Shown one piece after another: positions 51,353 to 60,315 of a stretch of DNA of 64,000 nt. The notes under the pieces are model-generated. The model saw only the letters and a list, made by a program, of their open reading frames with translations. It was not told where the DNA came from and did no database searches. Each line of letters begins with the position of its first letter. The stretch's first letter is position 1. The translations under genes were made by a program, and so were the position numbers. This stretch comes from Promethearchaeota archaeon (GTDB taxonomy: Archaea; Asgardarchaeota; Lokiarchaeia; Sigynarchaeales; SOKP01): assembly GCA_013375495.1 (NCBI GenBank), contig JABXKC010000017.1, positions 1 through 64,000 of the forward strand, read 5' to 3'.

Positions 51353-52636
51353 TTGCGAGACATCGAAGAATTTAGAAATAACCTAGAAAAAATCATTGAA
51401 ACGGAAAAAAAAAGGTTTAAGGATCCGAAGAACGCTCTAAAAGTTCTAGAATTTGATAAACTATGGAGAGGTGTGTTGCAAGAGATTCAAGACTTAAGAA
51501 TGAAGAGAAATGAAGTTTCCAGCCAGATTAACAAATACAAGAAATCAGGCGATGATAAAAAAGCTAATAATGCAATTATTCAATCAAAACAAATAAAGGA
51601 AAAAATTGATGATTTAGAAAAGAAAAAAGATGAATATATAGAGAAGCGAGAAAAATATAGATATTCTATTGGGAATGATTTGCACGAATCGGTTCCGATT
51701 GGTGAGACAGAAGAGAGTAATAAAATTGAGAGGGAATTCGGTATAGCCCCTGAATTTGACTTTCAACCATTGTCTCATGTTAGTTTAATTCAAGATATTA
51801 ATGGGGCTGATACTAAAAAGGCTTCAGAAGTAGTGGGGTCGAGGTTTTACTATTTAAAGGGAGATATCGTTTTACTTAATTTAGCACTAATTAGATTTGC
51901 GTTAGACGAGCTGATTAGCAAGAATTATAATCCATTGTGGACTCCGTTCTTTATGAAACGCGAAGTTATGAAAGCAGCAGCAGAACTAGCAGATTTTGAA
52001 GAATCATTATATAAGATAGAAGACGAAGATATTTTTATGATCGCTACATCTGAACAAACTTTAGCAGCATATCATTATGACGAAATTTTAGATCCTAATT
52101 TGCTTCCATTAAAGTATGCAGGAGTATCAACATGTTTTAGAAGAGAAGCAGGCTCACACGGGAAAGACACATTAGGTATATTTAGAGTACACCAATTTGA
52201 AAAGGTAGAGCAATTTGTTTTTTGCAAACCTGAAAATTCGTGGATTATTTTTGAGGAGCTAATATCAAATTCAGAAGAACTTTTTAGGGAATTAAAACTT
52301 CCTTACCGAATAGTAAATATCGCTTCAGGGGAATTAAATGATAATGCCGCAATGAAATACGATCTTGAAGCGTGGTTTCCCGCCTCGAATACTTATCGAG
52401 AATTAGTTTCGTGTAGTAATTGTTTGGATTATCAAGCACGGAAATTAAAAGTACGTATAGGCAAAGTAGGCTCCACTCAAAAAAAAGAAACCGCTCACAC
52501 GCTAAATTGCACCGCGATTGCTACAGAACGGACGATTTGTTGTATTTTGGAAAATTACCAAAATAAGGACGGTTCAGTTTCAGTACCAGAAGTCCTTCAA
52601 AAATATATGAATGGAAAAAAATTAATAAACTTATAA
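51353..52636 (+). CDS. serS: seryl-tRNA synthetase
   Basis: This 427-residue class II synthetase charges tRNA-Ser with serine. The N-terminal ~110 residues are the long antiparallel coiled coil typical of SerRS. The catalytic core shows motif 2 'GVSTCFRREAGSHGKDTLGIFRVHQFEKVEQF' in parts, 'DLEAWFPASNTYRELVSCSNC', and motif 3 'LNCTAIATERTICCILENYQ'. It is of the common bacterial/eukaryotic type, not the rare methanogen type with the zinc-binding N-domain. The start is a TTG at 51353, because no ATG is in frame near the expected N-terminus. Confidence 0.96.
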   Translation: MRDIEEFRNNLEKIIETEKKRFKDPKNALKVLEFDKLWRGVLQEIQDLRMKRNEVSSQINKYKKSGDDKKANNAIIQSKQIKEKIDDLEKKKDEYIEKREKYRYSIGNDLHESVPIGETEESNKIEREFGIAPEFDFQPLSHVSLIQDINGADTKKASEVVGSRFYYLKGDIVLLNLALIRFALDELISKNYNPLWTPFFMKREVMKAAAELADFEESLYKIEDEDIFMIATSEQTLAAYHYDEILDPNLLPLKYAGVSTCFRREAGSHGKDTLGIFRVHQFEKVEQFVFCKPENSWIIFEELISNSEELFRELKLPYRIVNIASGELNDNAAMKYDLEAWFPASNTYRELVSCSNCLDYQARKLKVRIGKVGSTQKKETAHTLNCTAIATERTICCILENYQNKDGSVSVPEVLQKYMNGKKLINL

Positions 52637-52654
52637 AATAAAATTTATCTAAAA

Positions 52655-53887
52655 ATGACTGAAATTGTATTAGAAGAATTCGAAGATTTTTATAAAGAAC
52701 AGCTTGATTCGCAATTTTATAAAGTAAAAAAGGCTGTTAAAAAACAAATCTCCGAAATTCGAGAAAGTTTACTCGAAATTAAAGTATGCACTGACCACTT
52801 TATAGAAGCGGGCGAGGGTAATATAGATGAAAAAGCTCTTAAATCTTTACATCTCTTTTCTGACAGAATTAAGAAGGAAATTGATGAAATTGAAGTTCCA
52901 GAGGAAGATATTACTTATGACGCAATGCATAATTTGTTAAACTCCATAAAAAAACTCTTTACAAACATTAACGATATAGCAAAAAAATCGCTTCCTAAAT
53001 TCCAGAAACAAGTGCAAGCAGAAATTAAAGAGTTAAGTTACATAACGCGTAAATTAGGTAACAAACAAAAGGTCATGGATGAATTTTTAAGAAAAAAATA
53101 TACCGATCTAAAGGATGCTGAACATTTACTCAAAAAACTCCCTAAATTATTTACTTTAAAAGAAAATATTGAACACGCTAAAGCAGATTTAGATAATTTT
53201 CAAATGGAATTTGAGGAAAGGGAGAAAGAACAAAAAGAGTTAACACATGCCCTAACCACCATTGAAAAAAACGAATTGTTTAAAGAACTAGATAAAGCGG
53301 AAGAGAACTTAGCCCAGTTGAGAATGAAAATCAATAATCAATTTGGATTTAAAAAAGCGTTAAAAAAGCTAAAATTTGAATTAGAAAAAGATAAGATGCA
53401 TATTCCGAATGTTAATATCTATTTTTTGAAAGACTTTTTAAAAAATCCCATTAACGCATTAGTAAATGAGAGCAGAGATTTACCTAAATTTTTGGCATTA
53501 CTCGTCCAGTTAAGACATGTTTTAGAGGAGAATAGACTAAACCTTAAAACTGATGTAAGAGACAAAACTATTGAACAGATTAACGTAATTTTTGATGATA
53601 AATCAATCCAAGAAGATATTGATAATATAAAAAAACATCACAGTTTAATTAGCGAAATTAAGAATAAGATTGACCAAGAAGGATTAGCTGTCCAGAGAGA
53701 AGATGTTAAAAACAAGATTTCCACTAATACTGTAAAATTAGAGCACTTAGAACACGATCTTGATAGAAAAAACAAAGATTATCTACGATATTTATCCTCT
53801 CTAAAAAATGAGAGAGAGGAGATTCAAAATTCAATTAACAAAGTTATAAATCAAGAGGTAAAAATAAATATAACTTTTAGTTTTTAA
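52655..53887 (+). CDS. long coiled-coil protein
   Basis: This 410-residue, highly charged protein is almost wholly helical with extended heptads (for example 'FEEREKEQKELTHALTTIEK', 'KLKFELEKDKMHIPNV'). There is no membrane segment and no enzyme motif. It starts 18 bp after serS and is probably cotranscribed, ending 7 bp before the convergent cofC gene. Long coiled-coil proteins of this style are plentiful in Asgard archaea, and a structural or membrane-remodelling adaptor role is speculation. Confidence 0.72.
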   Translation: MTEIVLEEFEDFYKEQLDSQFYKVKKAVKKQISEIRESLLEIKVCTDHFIEAGEGNIDEKALKSLHLFSDRIKKEIDEIEVPEEDITYDAMHNLLNSIKKLFTNINDIAKKSLPKFQKQVQAEIKELSYITRKLGNKQKVMDEFLRKKYTDLKDAEHLLKKLPKLFTLKENIEHAKADLDNFQMEFEEREKEQKELTHALTTIEKNELFKELDKAEENLAQLRMKINNQFGFKKALKKLKFELEKDKMHIPNVNIYFLKDFLKNPINALVNESRDLPKFLALLVQLRHVLEENRLNLKTDVRDKTIEQINVIFDDKSIQEDIDNIKKHHSLISEIKNKIDQEGLAVQREDVKNKISTNTVKLEHLEHDLDRKNKDYLRYLSSLKNEREEIQNSINKVINQEVKINITFSF

Positions 53888-53894
53888 GTAAACC

Positions 53895-54623
53895 TCATTT
53901 ATTTTTGCTAATTTTAAAATCGCGGTTATTCTTTAGATTTCTTTTTTGCAATGCTAATTTTAAATTATCCTTTAGAAATTTAAACGTCTCAGTGTGGTTG
54001 AGATTAAATAATTTAAGGTACTCGAATCCTAATAATAAATCTTGCTTAATATCGATATCAAAACCTGCTCTGAAAGAATCATAAACAGAGTATTTTAAGT
54101 TCCTTTCCTGAGCATCCGCAATTAATGCTACAAATGAAGGAATATTTGGATTAGAAAAATGTGTAGGTAAAATATCAGGGGGACTTCTTCCAAATATAGA
54201 AATACCTGCTGAATGAATAGCTGGACAAACAACTAGTTGATTTAATTCCATCAAACTACCTATATCTTTTAAATTTTTTTCAGATATTAGGATGACATCT
54301 AAGAATGTAAAAACCGCACTAAGAGCGTTAAACTCATTTATAGCTATGTTGTTGAGATCGTTTATTACTTCATCAAACGATTTTCGAGGTTTGGTGAGTT
54401 TTTCTTTTATCCCAATTAATCCGTAACCTTCTGCTAATTCTAAAATCTCGTTATTATGGCAATATACAATTTTCTGATTAAAGCAATCAACATTTACAAC
54501 TTTGCTTGCTAAGTCCTTGAACATTGCTATGGTTAAATCTTTGAGTAATTCCTTTGGAAAGCAATCTTTAAGACGAGATTTTGTTCTTGATAAAGGAGCG
54601 ATAGGAATTAAAAGAATACTCAT
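53895..54623 (-). CDS. cofC: 2-phospho-L-lactate guanylyltransferase (F420 biosynthesis)
   Basis: This 242-residue protein fits the CofC nucleotidyltransferase that activates phospholactate (or phosphoenolpyruvate) for coenzyme F420 synthesis. The N-terminus 'ILLIPIAPLSRTKSRLKDCF' is the family's nucleotide-binding 'PVKxLxxAKSRL' motif. Downstream, 'VVCPAIHSAGISIFGRSPPD' and 'PSFVALIADAQERNL' match the GTP and substrate region (family 'SxxxHxxxA'). The presence of an F420 gene agrees with the FrhB-like protein at 46781. Confidence 0.8.
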   Translation of the reverse strand: MSILLIPIAPLSRTKSRLKDCFPKELLKDLTIAMFKDLASKVVNVDCFNQKIVYCHNNEILELAEGYGLIGIKEKLTKPRKSFDEVINDLNNIAINEFNALSAVFTFLDVILISEKNLKDIGSLMELNQLVVCPAIHSAGISIFGRSPPDILPTHFSNPNIPSFVALIADAQERNLKYSVYDSFRAGFDIDIKQDLLLGFEYLKLFNLNHTETFKFLKDNLKLALQKRNLKNNRDFKISKNK

Positions 54624-54679
54624 AATGAAATTTAGGCAAAAATAGAATATAAAATATAGTAAAATTAAGGTTTTTTTCC

Positions 54680-55237
54680 TTACTTTATATTATTTAAAAT
54701 TTGAATAGATAAACTTTCAAAAGCAATGTCTACATTTTCATTAAGCTTTGCAGAAGTTTCGAAGTATTGAACTCCCAATCTTTTTACTTCAGAATCGATC
54801 AACGATTTATCTACTTTCCTTTCTAAGTCAGATTTGTTTCCAACAAGGATATACGGAACATCTCCGCTCAATTCTTTCAACTTAGTTAGCCAAAAGTTAA
54901 TATCCTGGAACGATGATAAATCATTTAAGTTGAAAACTATAACAGCCCCTACTGCTTGGACGAAATAATATTCTGTGCTGATTAATTTGTCTGGCTGTCC
55001 ACCGATATCCCAAAAGTATAATTTAAATCCTTTTTCTTTAATATCATTTTTCAATTCAGGTTTTTCTAATTGAATTTTGTCAACGATATTACCTAATTCG
55101 ATCTCTTTAATAAGGAAATTTGCACCTAACGTTGGAATCGCCTCCTCGCTAAAATTACCATCTACATATCGAGCCAGTAGACTTGTTTTTCCTACATTGG
55201 TATTACCACAGAGTATTACTTTCCCCCGGTACGAAAT
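54680..55237 (-). CDS. Ras/Arf-like small GTPase, apparent AUU start
   Basis: This 185-residue GTPase has G1 P-loop 'GNTNVGKTS' (~11-19), G2 Thr in 'AIPTLGA', G3 'WDIGGQ' (Arf/Ran-like), G4 'NKSD' and G5 'ETSAK'. Starting at the first ATG-like codon (TTG 55054) would lose the P-loop, so the real gene must start upstream. In frame the region reads ATG ATA GGA GGA GGT TAA ACA ACT ATT at 55261-55235. The early ATG is followed by a TAA six codons later. ATT at 55235-55237, ~9 nt after GGAGGAGGT, is the likely start. Between G2 and G3 is a ~20-residue insertion. A pseudogene with one point mutation is the alternative. Confidence 0.82.
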   Translation of the reverse strand: MSYRGKVILCGNTNVGKTSLLARYVDGNFSEEAIPTLGANFLIKEIELGNIVDKIQLEKPELKNDIKEKGFKLYFWDIGGQPDKLISTEYYFVQAVGAVIVFNLNDLSSFQDINFWLTKLKELSGDVPYILVGNKSDLERKVDKSLIDSEVKRLGVQYFETSAKLNENVDIAFESLSIQILNNIK

Positions 55238-55326
55238 AGTTGTTTAACCTCCTCCTATCATTTTACTAATATAATGCAACTTAATTTTTATTTTATGACA
55301 TTCGATTTTTTTTTGTTTTCATTTAT

Positions 55327-56181
55327 TCAACTTTGATATGGCGTTTTTACGGGAGTCAACCTAATTTCTTTAGTTTCTGAACTAATAAAATGTCTAAATA
55401 AATGTTCGTAACCAATAATCTGGTTCTGTTTGCCGTTCTCTAACCATAATCCTGATGTGTATTCTGGAGCTTCCTTTACTTGGTCAAGAGTAGTTAACAA
55501 AAATCCATAATCTGCGATTAATAAACCGAACGGAATTACGTTGTCACCTTCAATAGAATGGATTTTCACGGCAACTTTTAGAAGCTTTTTTATCTCTTCT
55601 TTTAATTCATCAGAATACTTCAAGGCAATTACTACATCCATGTTAGAAGAAAATTTTTTATTCCAAATTTCTTTTAAAATCCATTCATATCCACCTAATT
55701 CTTTTATCAACAAATCAGGAGTGATAATAAAGTAAATCCTCTTTTCAGACGAACTAATTAAATCTTTTACTTTTTTTCTAATTTTATCTCTAGAGTTAAT
55801 CGCCCATACTCGGGGTTCTGATTCTTCTTGATCTATCTCCAATTCAGTTATGGCTTTTTCTATTGTTAAGGTATCTTCTATTCGTTTTTTATAATCTTCT
55901 CTAATAACTTTAAAGATTTTGGTTAATGGGATAATTTGATAATTTGCTCCTCTTTTTACAGGTTCTTTTTGAATAAAACCTTTCTCTATTAATCGATTAA
56001 GACTATCGTAGACTCTTGCGCGGTCAACATCGGAAAACTTAGCTATGTCTGCAGGGCTCAAAATTTTATATTTCGCAAGAGCCAGTAAAACTTTTGAATC
56101 ATTTTTTGTAAACCCTAATGACTGTAGAGCGTATTCTATGTCAGATTCTTCTAGTTTTATATTATCGCGACTATACGTCAA
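55327..56181 (-). CDS. TrmB-family transcriptional regulator
   Basis: This 284-residue protein has an N-terminal winged helix of the TrmB kind (~15-85: 'LQSLGFTKNDSKVLLALAKY', 'VDRARVYDSLNRLIEKGFIQ') followed by a conserved linker 'NYQIIPLTKIFKVIREDYKK' and a C-terminal domain of ~190 residues ('YFIITPDLLIKELGGYEWIL', 'GLWLENGKQNQIIGYEHLFR'). TrmB proteins sense sugars or other metabolites in archaea. A 16-A run lies 75 bp upstream of its start at 56256-56271. Ligand is unknown. Confidence 0.9.
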   Translation of the reverse strand: MTYSRDNIKLEESDIEYALQSLGFTKNDSKVLLALAKYKILSPADIAKFSDVDRARVYDSLNRLIEKGFIQKEPVKRGANYQIIPLTKIFKVIREDYKKRIEDTLTIEKAITELEIDQEESEPRVWAINSRDKIRKKVKDLISSSEKRIYFIITPDLLIKELGGYEWILKEIWNKKFSSNMDVVIALKYSDELKEEIKKLLKVAVKIHSIEGDNVIPFGLLIADYGFLLTTLDQVKEAPEYTSGLWLENGKQNQIIGYEHLFRHFISSETKEIRLTPVKTPYQS

Positions 56182-56729
56182 GATAGGAATCTTAATCCTT
56201 TTTAATTTGCATTAAATAACTAATTTTAGCACTATTATTTTAATTTATACATTTTAAAAAAAAAAAAAAAACGAAGATATCTCACCAAAATTCCCAGTTT
56301 TGCTAAATATTCTAAATTTTATATGACATAGCTCTGTAGGTTAAACAGATTATTACTTAAATTTCAAATGCTATTTTATTAAAAATTTTGAATTTTGAAT
56401 TTTTGTATAATATTAAATCTTTAATAATGGTCTAATTAATTAGGTAGAAAATTAATGGAGTTTTTTAAAATCATATTCGAGTGAAATTAAATAATCAAAA
56501 AAAATTTATTTCCTATTTAATAAGTTTTAAAATTTTTATGTAATAGTGGCATTTTGTCGGACATATAATTTTTAGCAAATTTTAGATCCGCAATAAATAA
56601 TTAATAATATTTCCATAAACCATTATTCCGAACCACAATATTTATATAATAGAAATTCGTAGTTATTATTAATTATAAATCTATATTAAAACAATTTAAA
56701 GCAAAAAAAAAATAGTGGAGGAATAAAAT
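56182..56729. other. 548-bp AT-rich intergenic region with histone promoter
   Basis: No gene is visible. It has a 16-base A-run (56256-56271), a TATA-like TTTATATAA at 56641-56649 about 80 bp before the histone ATG, and the Shine-Dalgarno GGAGG (about 56716-56721) 9 nt before that ATG. The rest is AT-rich with no significant structure that I can name. Confidence 0.5.
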
Positions 56730-56963
56730 ATGGCTAAAAAGAAAGCTCCTGCAAAGAAATCTGAAAGCTATATCGCGAAAGCACCAATTCGAAGACTAAT
56801 GAAAAAGGAAGGTGCCGATTTAGTAGCAGCTGACGCATTAGATAAGCTTATTGGGTTTTTGGAGAGTGCTGCTAGTACAGCTACTAAGGAGGCAATCAAG
56901 ATAACGAAAGCAGATAAAAGAAAGAGAGTTACCGCCGCAGATATTCGTAAAGCTACTCGATAG
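56730..56963 (+). CDS. archaeal histone
   Basis: This 77-residue histone-fold protein of the archaeal HMf family has a short basic tail 'MAKKKAPAKKSESYIA' before the fold, then helix 1 'APIRRLMKKEG', helix 2 'VAADALDKLIGFLESAASTATKEAIKI' (in part) and the strand-loop-helix 'KRKRVTAADIRKATR'. The N-terminal Lys-rich tail of ~15 residues is longer than in HMfB and, as in some Asgard histones, resembles a short eukaryotic-like tail. The strong ribosome-binding site GTGGAGGAATAAAAT precedes the ATG. It packages DNA and is expected to be abundant. Confidence 0.95.
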   Translation: MAKKKAPAKKSESYIAKAPIRRLMKKEGADLVAADALDKLIGFLESAASTATKEAIKITKADKRKRVTAADIRKATR

Positions 56964-57039
56964 GAAAATTGGAGTCAAATATTCAATATTTTTTTTCTTA
57001 TTTTATTATAAATGAGTAATTAGTTTTAGAGAACGCTCT

Positions 57040-57561
57040 TTACTTGAAGTTTTCAAAAAATTCTTTGTTTAGAAATTTATTTACATGTTGAGTTATTTTT
57101 TTCTTCACAGAATCTAAACCCTCGGGGAGAACTCTTGTTTTACCAACGATGTCAATAAATCCTAATTCCATCCCGTATCTTGGAACTAAATGAATATGTA
57201 AATGATCAATACTTCCTCCAGCAAAACTTCCTTGATTTATTCCAATGTTGTAGCCTTTTGGGTTATACAAATCGTCGAGTAATAATTGCAAACCCTGTAT
57301 AGTTCTATTCAAATGTAAAAGCTCTGTTTTCGTTAATTCGGTATATTTTGTAATATGTCTATTTGGAACGCACATGAGGTGTCCAGGGTTGAAAGGATAA
57401 AGATTTAACACTACAAAACAGATGTCATCCTCATATATTTTTAAGGAGACTATTTTCTCGTCATTTTCTTTAATTGAACATAAAATGCAACTAACATTCA
57501 GTCTTGATTTACCTTGAACGTATTCGAGCTTTCCAAACGCCTGCAACCATCTATCGAAAAT
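57040..57561 (-). CDS. HIT-family nucleotide hydrolase, apparent AUU start
   Basis: This 173-residue histidine-triad protein shows the N-terminal zinc-type CxxC 'VSCILCSIKEN', 'VVLNLYPFNPGHLMCVPNRH', and the HIT motif 'SIDHLHIHLVPRYG'. The first TTG (57546) would cut the family's start. In frame, ATT at 57559-57561 gives 'FDRWLQAFGKLEYVQG', matching the usual 'DRLWAPWRMEYI'. An in-frame TGA lies at 57568-57570, and AGGTGA at 57568-57573 is 6 nt from the ATT. An out-of-frame ATG (57548-57550) is unsuitable. It probably hydrolyses Ap4A-type or nucleoside phosphoramidate substrates. Confidence 0.9.
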   Translation of the reverse strand: MFDRWLQAFGKLEYVQGKSRLNVSCILCSIKENDEKIVSLKIYEDDICFVVLNLYPFNPGHLMCVPNRHITKYTELTKTELLHLNRTIQGLQLLLDDLYNPKGYNIGINQGSFAGGSIDHLHIHLVPRYGMELGFIDIVGKTRVLPEGLDSVKKKITQHVNKFLNKEFFENFK

Positions 57562-57590
57562 TAGATTTCACCTAATAAAGTTCTATATGA

Positions 57591-58121
57591 CTAGGAATAT
57601 AGTGAAAAATCTGAAGTAAAATCTTTTGATTTAGTAATATCTTCTGGCTTTATCTTTCCTGCACAATACTCGTTAAGGATCATGTTAGAATAGGCGGAAC
57701 ATGTGAATACTTTTCTAATACTTTTAAAAAAGGAATTCTTTGAAATTGTACCATCTCTCTTAAGAAATATCTGATCACTTATTTCATATCTAAAGTTCTG
57801 AGTATCAATTCTGAAAAAAACATCTTTAGCAAGGAAAAATTTCCTAATATCCATAAAAAAGTAAATTTTCCCATTTTCTTCTATTGCATTTAATGCGCCT
57901 ACTTGTTGAGGAGATATTTGGATTGGGTTAGAAATGATAATTAAATCCTTATTTTTTGGTTTTAATACTACCATTTTTTGTGCGATGGGACCGGGTGGAA
58001 ATATAAATTGAAAACCAAATTCGAGCTTTTTATCATCAATTGGAATTTTGTTTCTTAGGAGCCCTTCATCCAACAAATACTCTTGGATTAGGTGCTTTAT
58101 GTTACTCTCGCTATCTGTCAT
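57591..58121 (-). CDS. hypothetical protein
   Basis: This 176-residue soluble protein is not recognised. Alternating strands and helices are likely: 'GFQFIFPPGPIAQKMVVLKP', 'IIISNPIQISPQQVGAL', 'YEISDQIFLKRDG' and a C-terminal helix 'KSIRKVFTCSAYSNMILNEY'. A compact alpha/beta domain of unknown function is likely. It is upstream of the HIT gene on the same strand (30 bp from the HIT start), so the two may be cotranscribed. Confidence 0.7.
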   Translation of the reverse strand: MTDSESNIKHLIQEYLLDEGLLRNKIPIDDKKLEFGFQFIFPPGPIAQKMVVLKPKNKDLIIISNPIQISPQQVGALNAIEENGKIYFFMDIRKFFLAKDVFFRIDTQNFRYEISDQIFLKRDGTISKNSFFKSIRKVFTCSAYSNMILNEYCAGKIKPEDITKSKDFTSDFSLYS

Positions 58122-58242
58122 TATGAATTTTAATCTTTGATTTGATATAAACCATTTTTTTTTAAAGTATGGATTGTCTTGCTTAATATTTCTTATGATT
58201 AAAAATTAGGGTTTAGAAAGAGAGCTATGATAACTAAATAAG

Positions 58243-58605
58243 TTAATATTTACCCTTAGGTCTTGGTTGAGGTTTTATGCCCGCATTCTTTAATTTTTCA
58301 ATGTTACTTACCAAATCCTCTGAAGAGGAACAGTACATAACTTGTAGGGTGTCAAAATCTATGAATAAAACTCCAACTATTCCCAATCCCATCAAGACAT
58401 TATCCTTATCTATAAAAGTATGATCAATATTCATTTTAATTGCTTTTTTACTGTTTTCAATTTCAACCAGTTGAGGTTGGCACGCAGTGTATCCTGTGCC
58501 TCTATTTGTTATTAAATAATTACAAATTGCAAAGTCTATCTCGTCGCTAATCTCCCCACTTTCTTGGAGTATCTTTATTACATTAGGAGCGTTTGATGAT
58601 GACAT
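58243..58605 (-). CDS. hypothetical conserved-looking small protein
   Basis: This 120-residue protein is not recognised. It has a mixed alpha/beta layout with 'DEIDFAICNYLITNRGTGYT', 'KMNIDHTFIDKDNVLMGLG' and a Gly/Pro-rich basic C-terminus 'GIKPQPRPKGKY'. There are no metal motifs or TM helices. It is on the minus strand with its neighbours on both sides, but gaps of 52 and 121 bp allow separate promoters. Confidence 0.68.
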   Translation of the reverse strand: MSSSNAPNVIKILQESGEISDEIDFAICNYLITNRGTGYTACQPQLVEIENSKKAIKMNIDHTFIDKDNVLMGLGIVGVLFIDFDTLQVMYCSSSEDLVSNIEKLKNAGIKPQPRPKGKY

Positions 58606-58657
58606 GTTTAATTATTAACTCAAATTGGAAAAAATGAAAAAAATTGGAAATAAACGG

Positions 58658-58918
58658 TTAAGTTCTTTTATCAATTTGGACTCGATCGACGCTATGCAAA
58701 GCACAATTCATACTTTCTAATTTCTCTTTAATAGCTTCAAGTGATAATTCTTCTGTACCCTTGATCGTTATAAATATCGATGTAGTTTTCTGATCAATCT
58801 CATCTGTTTTAATCTGGATAAATAAAACGCCAGGAATTTCCTCTAAGGCTTGTGCTACTACGTAATTCGAGGGAACATGTGGTTTTAAAACGTCCAAGTC
58901 AAACTCTATTCGACCCAT
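58658..58918 (-). CDS. DUF211-like ferredoxin-fold protein
   Basis: This 86-residue protein reads 'DLDVLKPHVPSNYVVAQALEE', then 'GVLFIQIKTDEIDQKTTSIFITI' and 'LESMNCALHSVDRVQI'. This matches the archaeal DUF211 family, small ferredoxin-like-fold proteins of unknown function with a conserved 'VLKPH' near the N-terminus. It shows no obvious ligand site by eye. It is likely cytosolic. Confidence 0.85.
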   Translation of the reverse strand: MGRIEFDLDVLKPHVPSNYVVAQALEEIPGVLFIQIKTDEIDQKTTSIFITIKGTEELSLEAIKEKLESMNCALHSVDRVQIDKRT

Positions 58919-59013
58919 TATTTAAATTTAAACCTTTTTTGAATTATAATTTCTTTAATAGTATAGAATTATTTCAATAATAGATTAAATTGTATTTATA
59001 ATTTATTTTTATT

Positions 59014-59712
59014 CTATGATAAAAATTCTTCAAGAGTTTTTATCAATTCATTTGGAATTTCGTTGAGTTCAATAATTTTATCCGCTTCTTTAAAGGTTTC
59101 TCTTTTTATGAAGTTAGGAATTCTTGTATTTAATGCGATGGATCTAGATTGTGTATTCAATGCTGCTTCAATATCTCGTCCCATATCACCGATGACAACT
59201 ATTTCGTCCAAATTTACATCTAGTCTCTCACATATGTAGTTTAAATGATCAGGATGTGGTTTAAGGTTTTTTACATCGTCACGACCAGCAACTAGCTCAA
59301 AATAATGATTAATCCTTGCAGTCTCTAACGATATTCTCGCATTTCTATGGGTATTGTAAGTAAAGACAGCTTGTTTAAGGTGGGTTTTTTTTGCGAATTC
59401 TAAAACTATAATTATTCCATCCGTTAAAGTTGCTTTAATAGCTGCTTCGTGTTCAACTAGAATTACCGCGTTATTCACTTTTTTAATAATTTCTTTAATT
59501 TCTTCATCAGAAATTCCGAGTTTTATAAATGATTCTCGAGATATTTTAACAATTTCTAAAAGAGGCATTTTAACAGAAAGATTTTCCCTAGAAATTCCGT
59601 ATTTTCTTAAGACTTTAATGGCTTTCCTTCGAGCTTTTATGGAATTAATTTTAAAATCGATTAAAGTCCCATCTAAGTCCCAAATAATTGCTTTAATAGG
59701 TTTTGCTTTCAT
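59014..59712 (-). CDS. HAD-family phosphatase (phosphoglycolate phosphatase-like)
   Basis: This 232-residue HAD subfamily I protein has motif I 'IIWDLDGTLIDFKINSI', a helical C1 cap (~20-100), motif II 'LKQAVFTYNTHRNARI', motif III 'VKNLKPHPDHLNYI' and motif IV 'IVVIGDMGRDIEAAL'. Its ATG at 59712 directly follows the ThpR stop (59713), so the genes are coupled. Substrate is unknown. Confidence 0.9.
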   Translation of the reverse strand: MKAKPIKAIIWDLDGTLIDFKINSIKARRKAIKVLRKYGISRENLSVKMPLLEIVKISRESFIKLGISDEEIKEIIKKVNNAVILVEHEAAIKATLTDGIIIVLEFAKKTHLKQAVFTYNTHRNARISLETARINHYFELVAGRDDVKNLKPHPDHLNYICERLDVNLDEIVVIGDMGRDIEAALNTQSRSIALNTRIPNFIKRETFKEADKIIELNEIPNELIKTLEEFLS

Positions 59713-60285
59713 TCAATAAACCAGATCAGAATATATTGGTCCTTTAGCTGTAAGATCAGATTTTTTTAATTTCACTTGGTCTACAATAAAAGGTCCGAAC
59801 TCTAAATTTTTATTCTCATTAATTAAGTTTTTTAAAGCACTAAAAGTTTGATAATTTATTTTGTCTTTTTTCAGTCTTCCTATTGTTAAATGAGGTTTGA
59901 ATTGTGTTCTTCTATCTTTTTCGATATCTAGTCTCTCAGCTAAGAGTTGTTCAGTAGAATTTTTTATTTCTTGTAAGAATTGAATATCTCCGATAAGTTT
60001 TACCCATAGTACTGAGAATTTATTAAACTGTCCTACTCCTTTTAGCTTGAATTCGAAGTTCTTTCCTTGGAACAATCTATCATTTATTTCTTCTTTTAAT
60101 AATCGATAAATCTTTGGGGCTAAAGTTTCAGAAATGTTACCTAAGAATTTTACAGTTAAATGCAAATTTTCTGGTGCTACAACTTTTAATTTAGGTTGAT
60201 TCTGCCGTAAACGAGCAGAAAACACCTTAATTTTATCAATCGTGGTATTTTCATTTAACTCAATCGCTATAAATGCTCTAATCAT
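59713..60285 (-). CDS. thpR: RNA 2',3'-cyclic phosphodiesterase (2H ligase-like)
   Basis: This 190-residue 2H phosphoesterase has two HxT motifs: 'NLHLTVKFLGNI' (~43) and 'FKPHLTIGRLKK' (~134). The N-terminus 'MIRAFIAIELNEN' is typical of ThpR/LigT, which hydrolyses 2',3'-cyclic phosphate at RNA ends. It is downstream of a DUF6206-like gene and immediately upstream of the HAD gene (its TGA ends at 59713, next ATG begins at 59712). Confidence 0.93.
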   Translation of the reverse strand: MIRAFIAIELNENTTIDKIKVFSARLRQNQPKLKVVAPENLHLTVKFLGNISETLAPKIYRLLKEEINDRLFQGKNFEFKLKGVGQFNKFSVLWVKLIGDIQFLQEIKNSTEQLLAERLDIEKDRRTQFKPHLTIGRLKKDKINYQTFSALKNLINENKNLEFGPFIVDQVKLKKSDLTAKGPIYSDLVY

Positions 60286-60315
60286 GATAAAATCCTGTAA
60301 AATTTTAGAACTATC

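Noticed and set aside
55259..55261. ATG at 55259-55261 as the start of the small GTPase
   Set aside because: It is followed in frame by a TAA at 55244-55246, so it cannot encode the P-loop-bearing chain as read.
56256..56271. 16-base poly-A as a functional element
   Set aside because: The run lies in an AT-rich intergenic region with no nearby motif; it may be just a homopolymer upstream of the TrmB gene.
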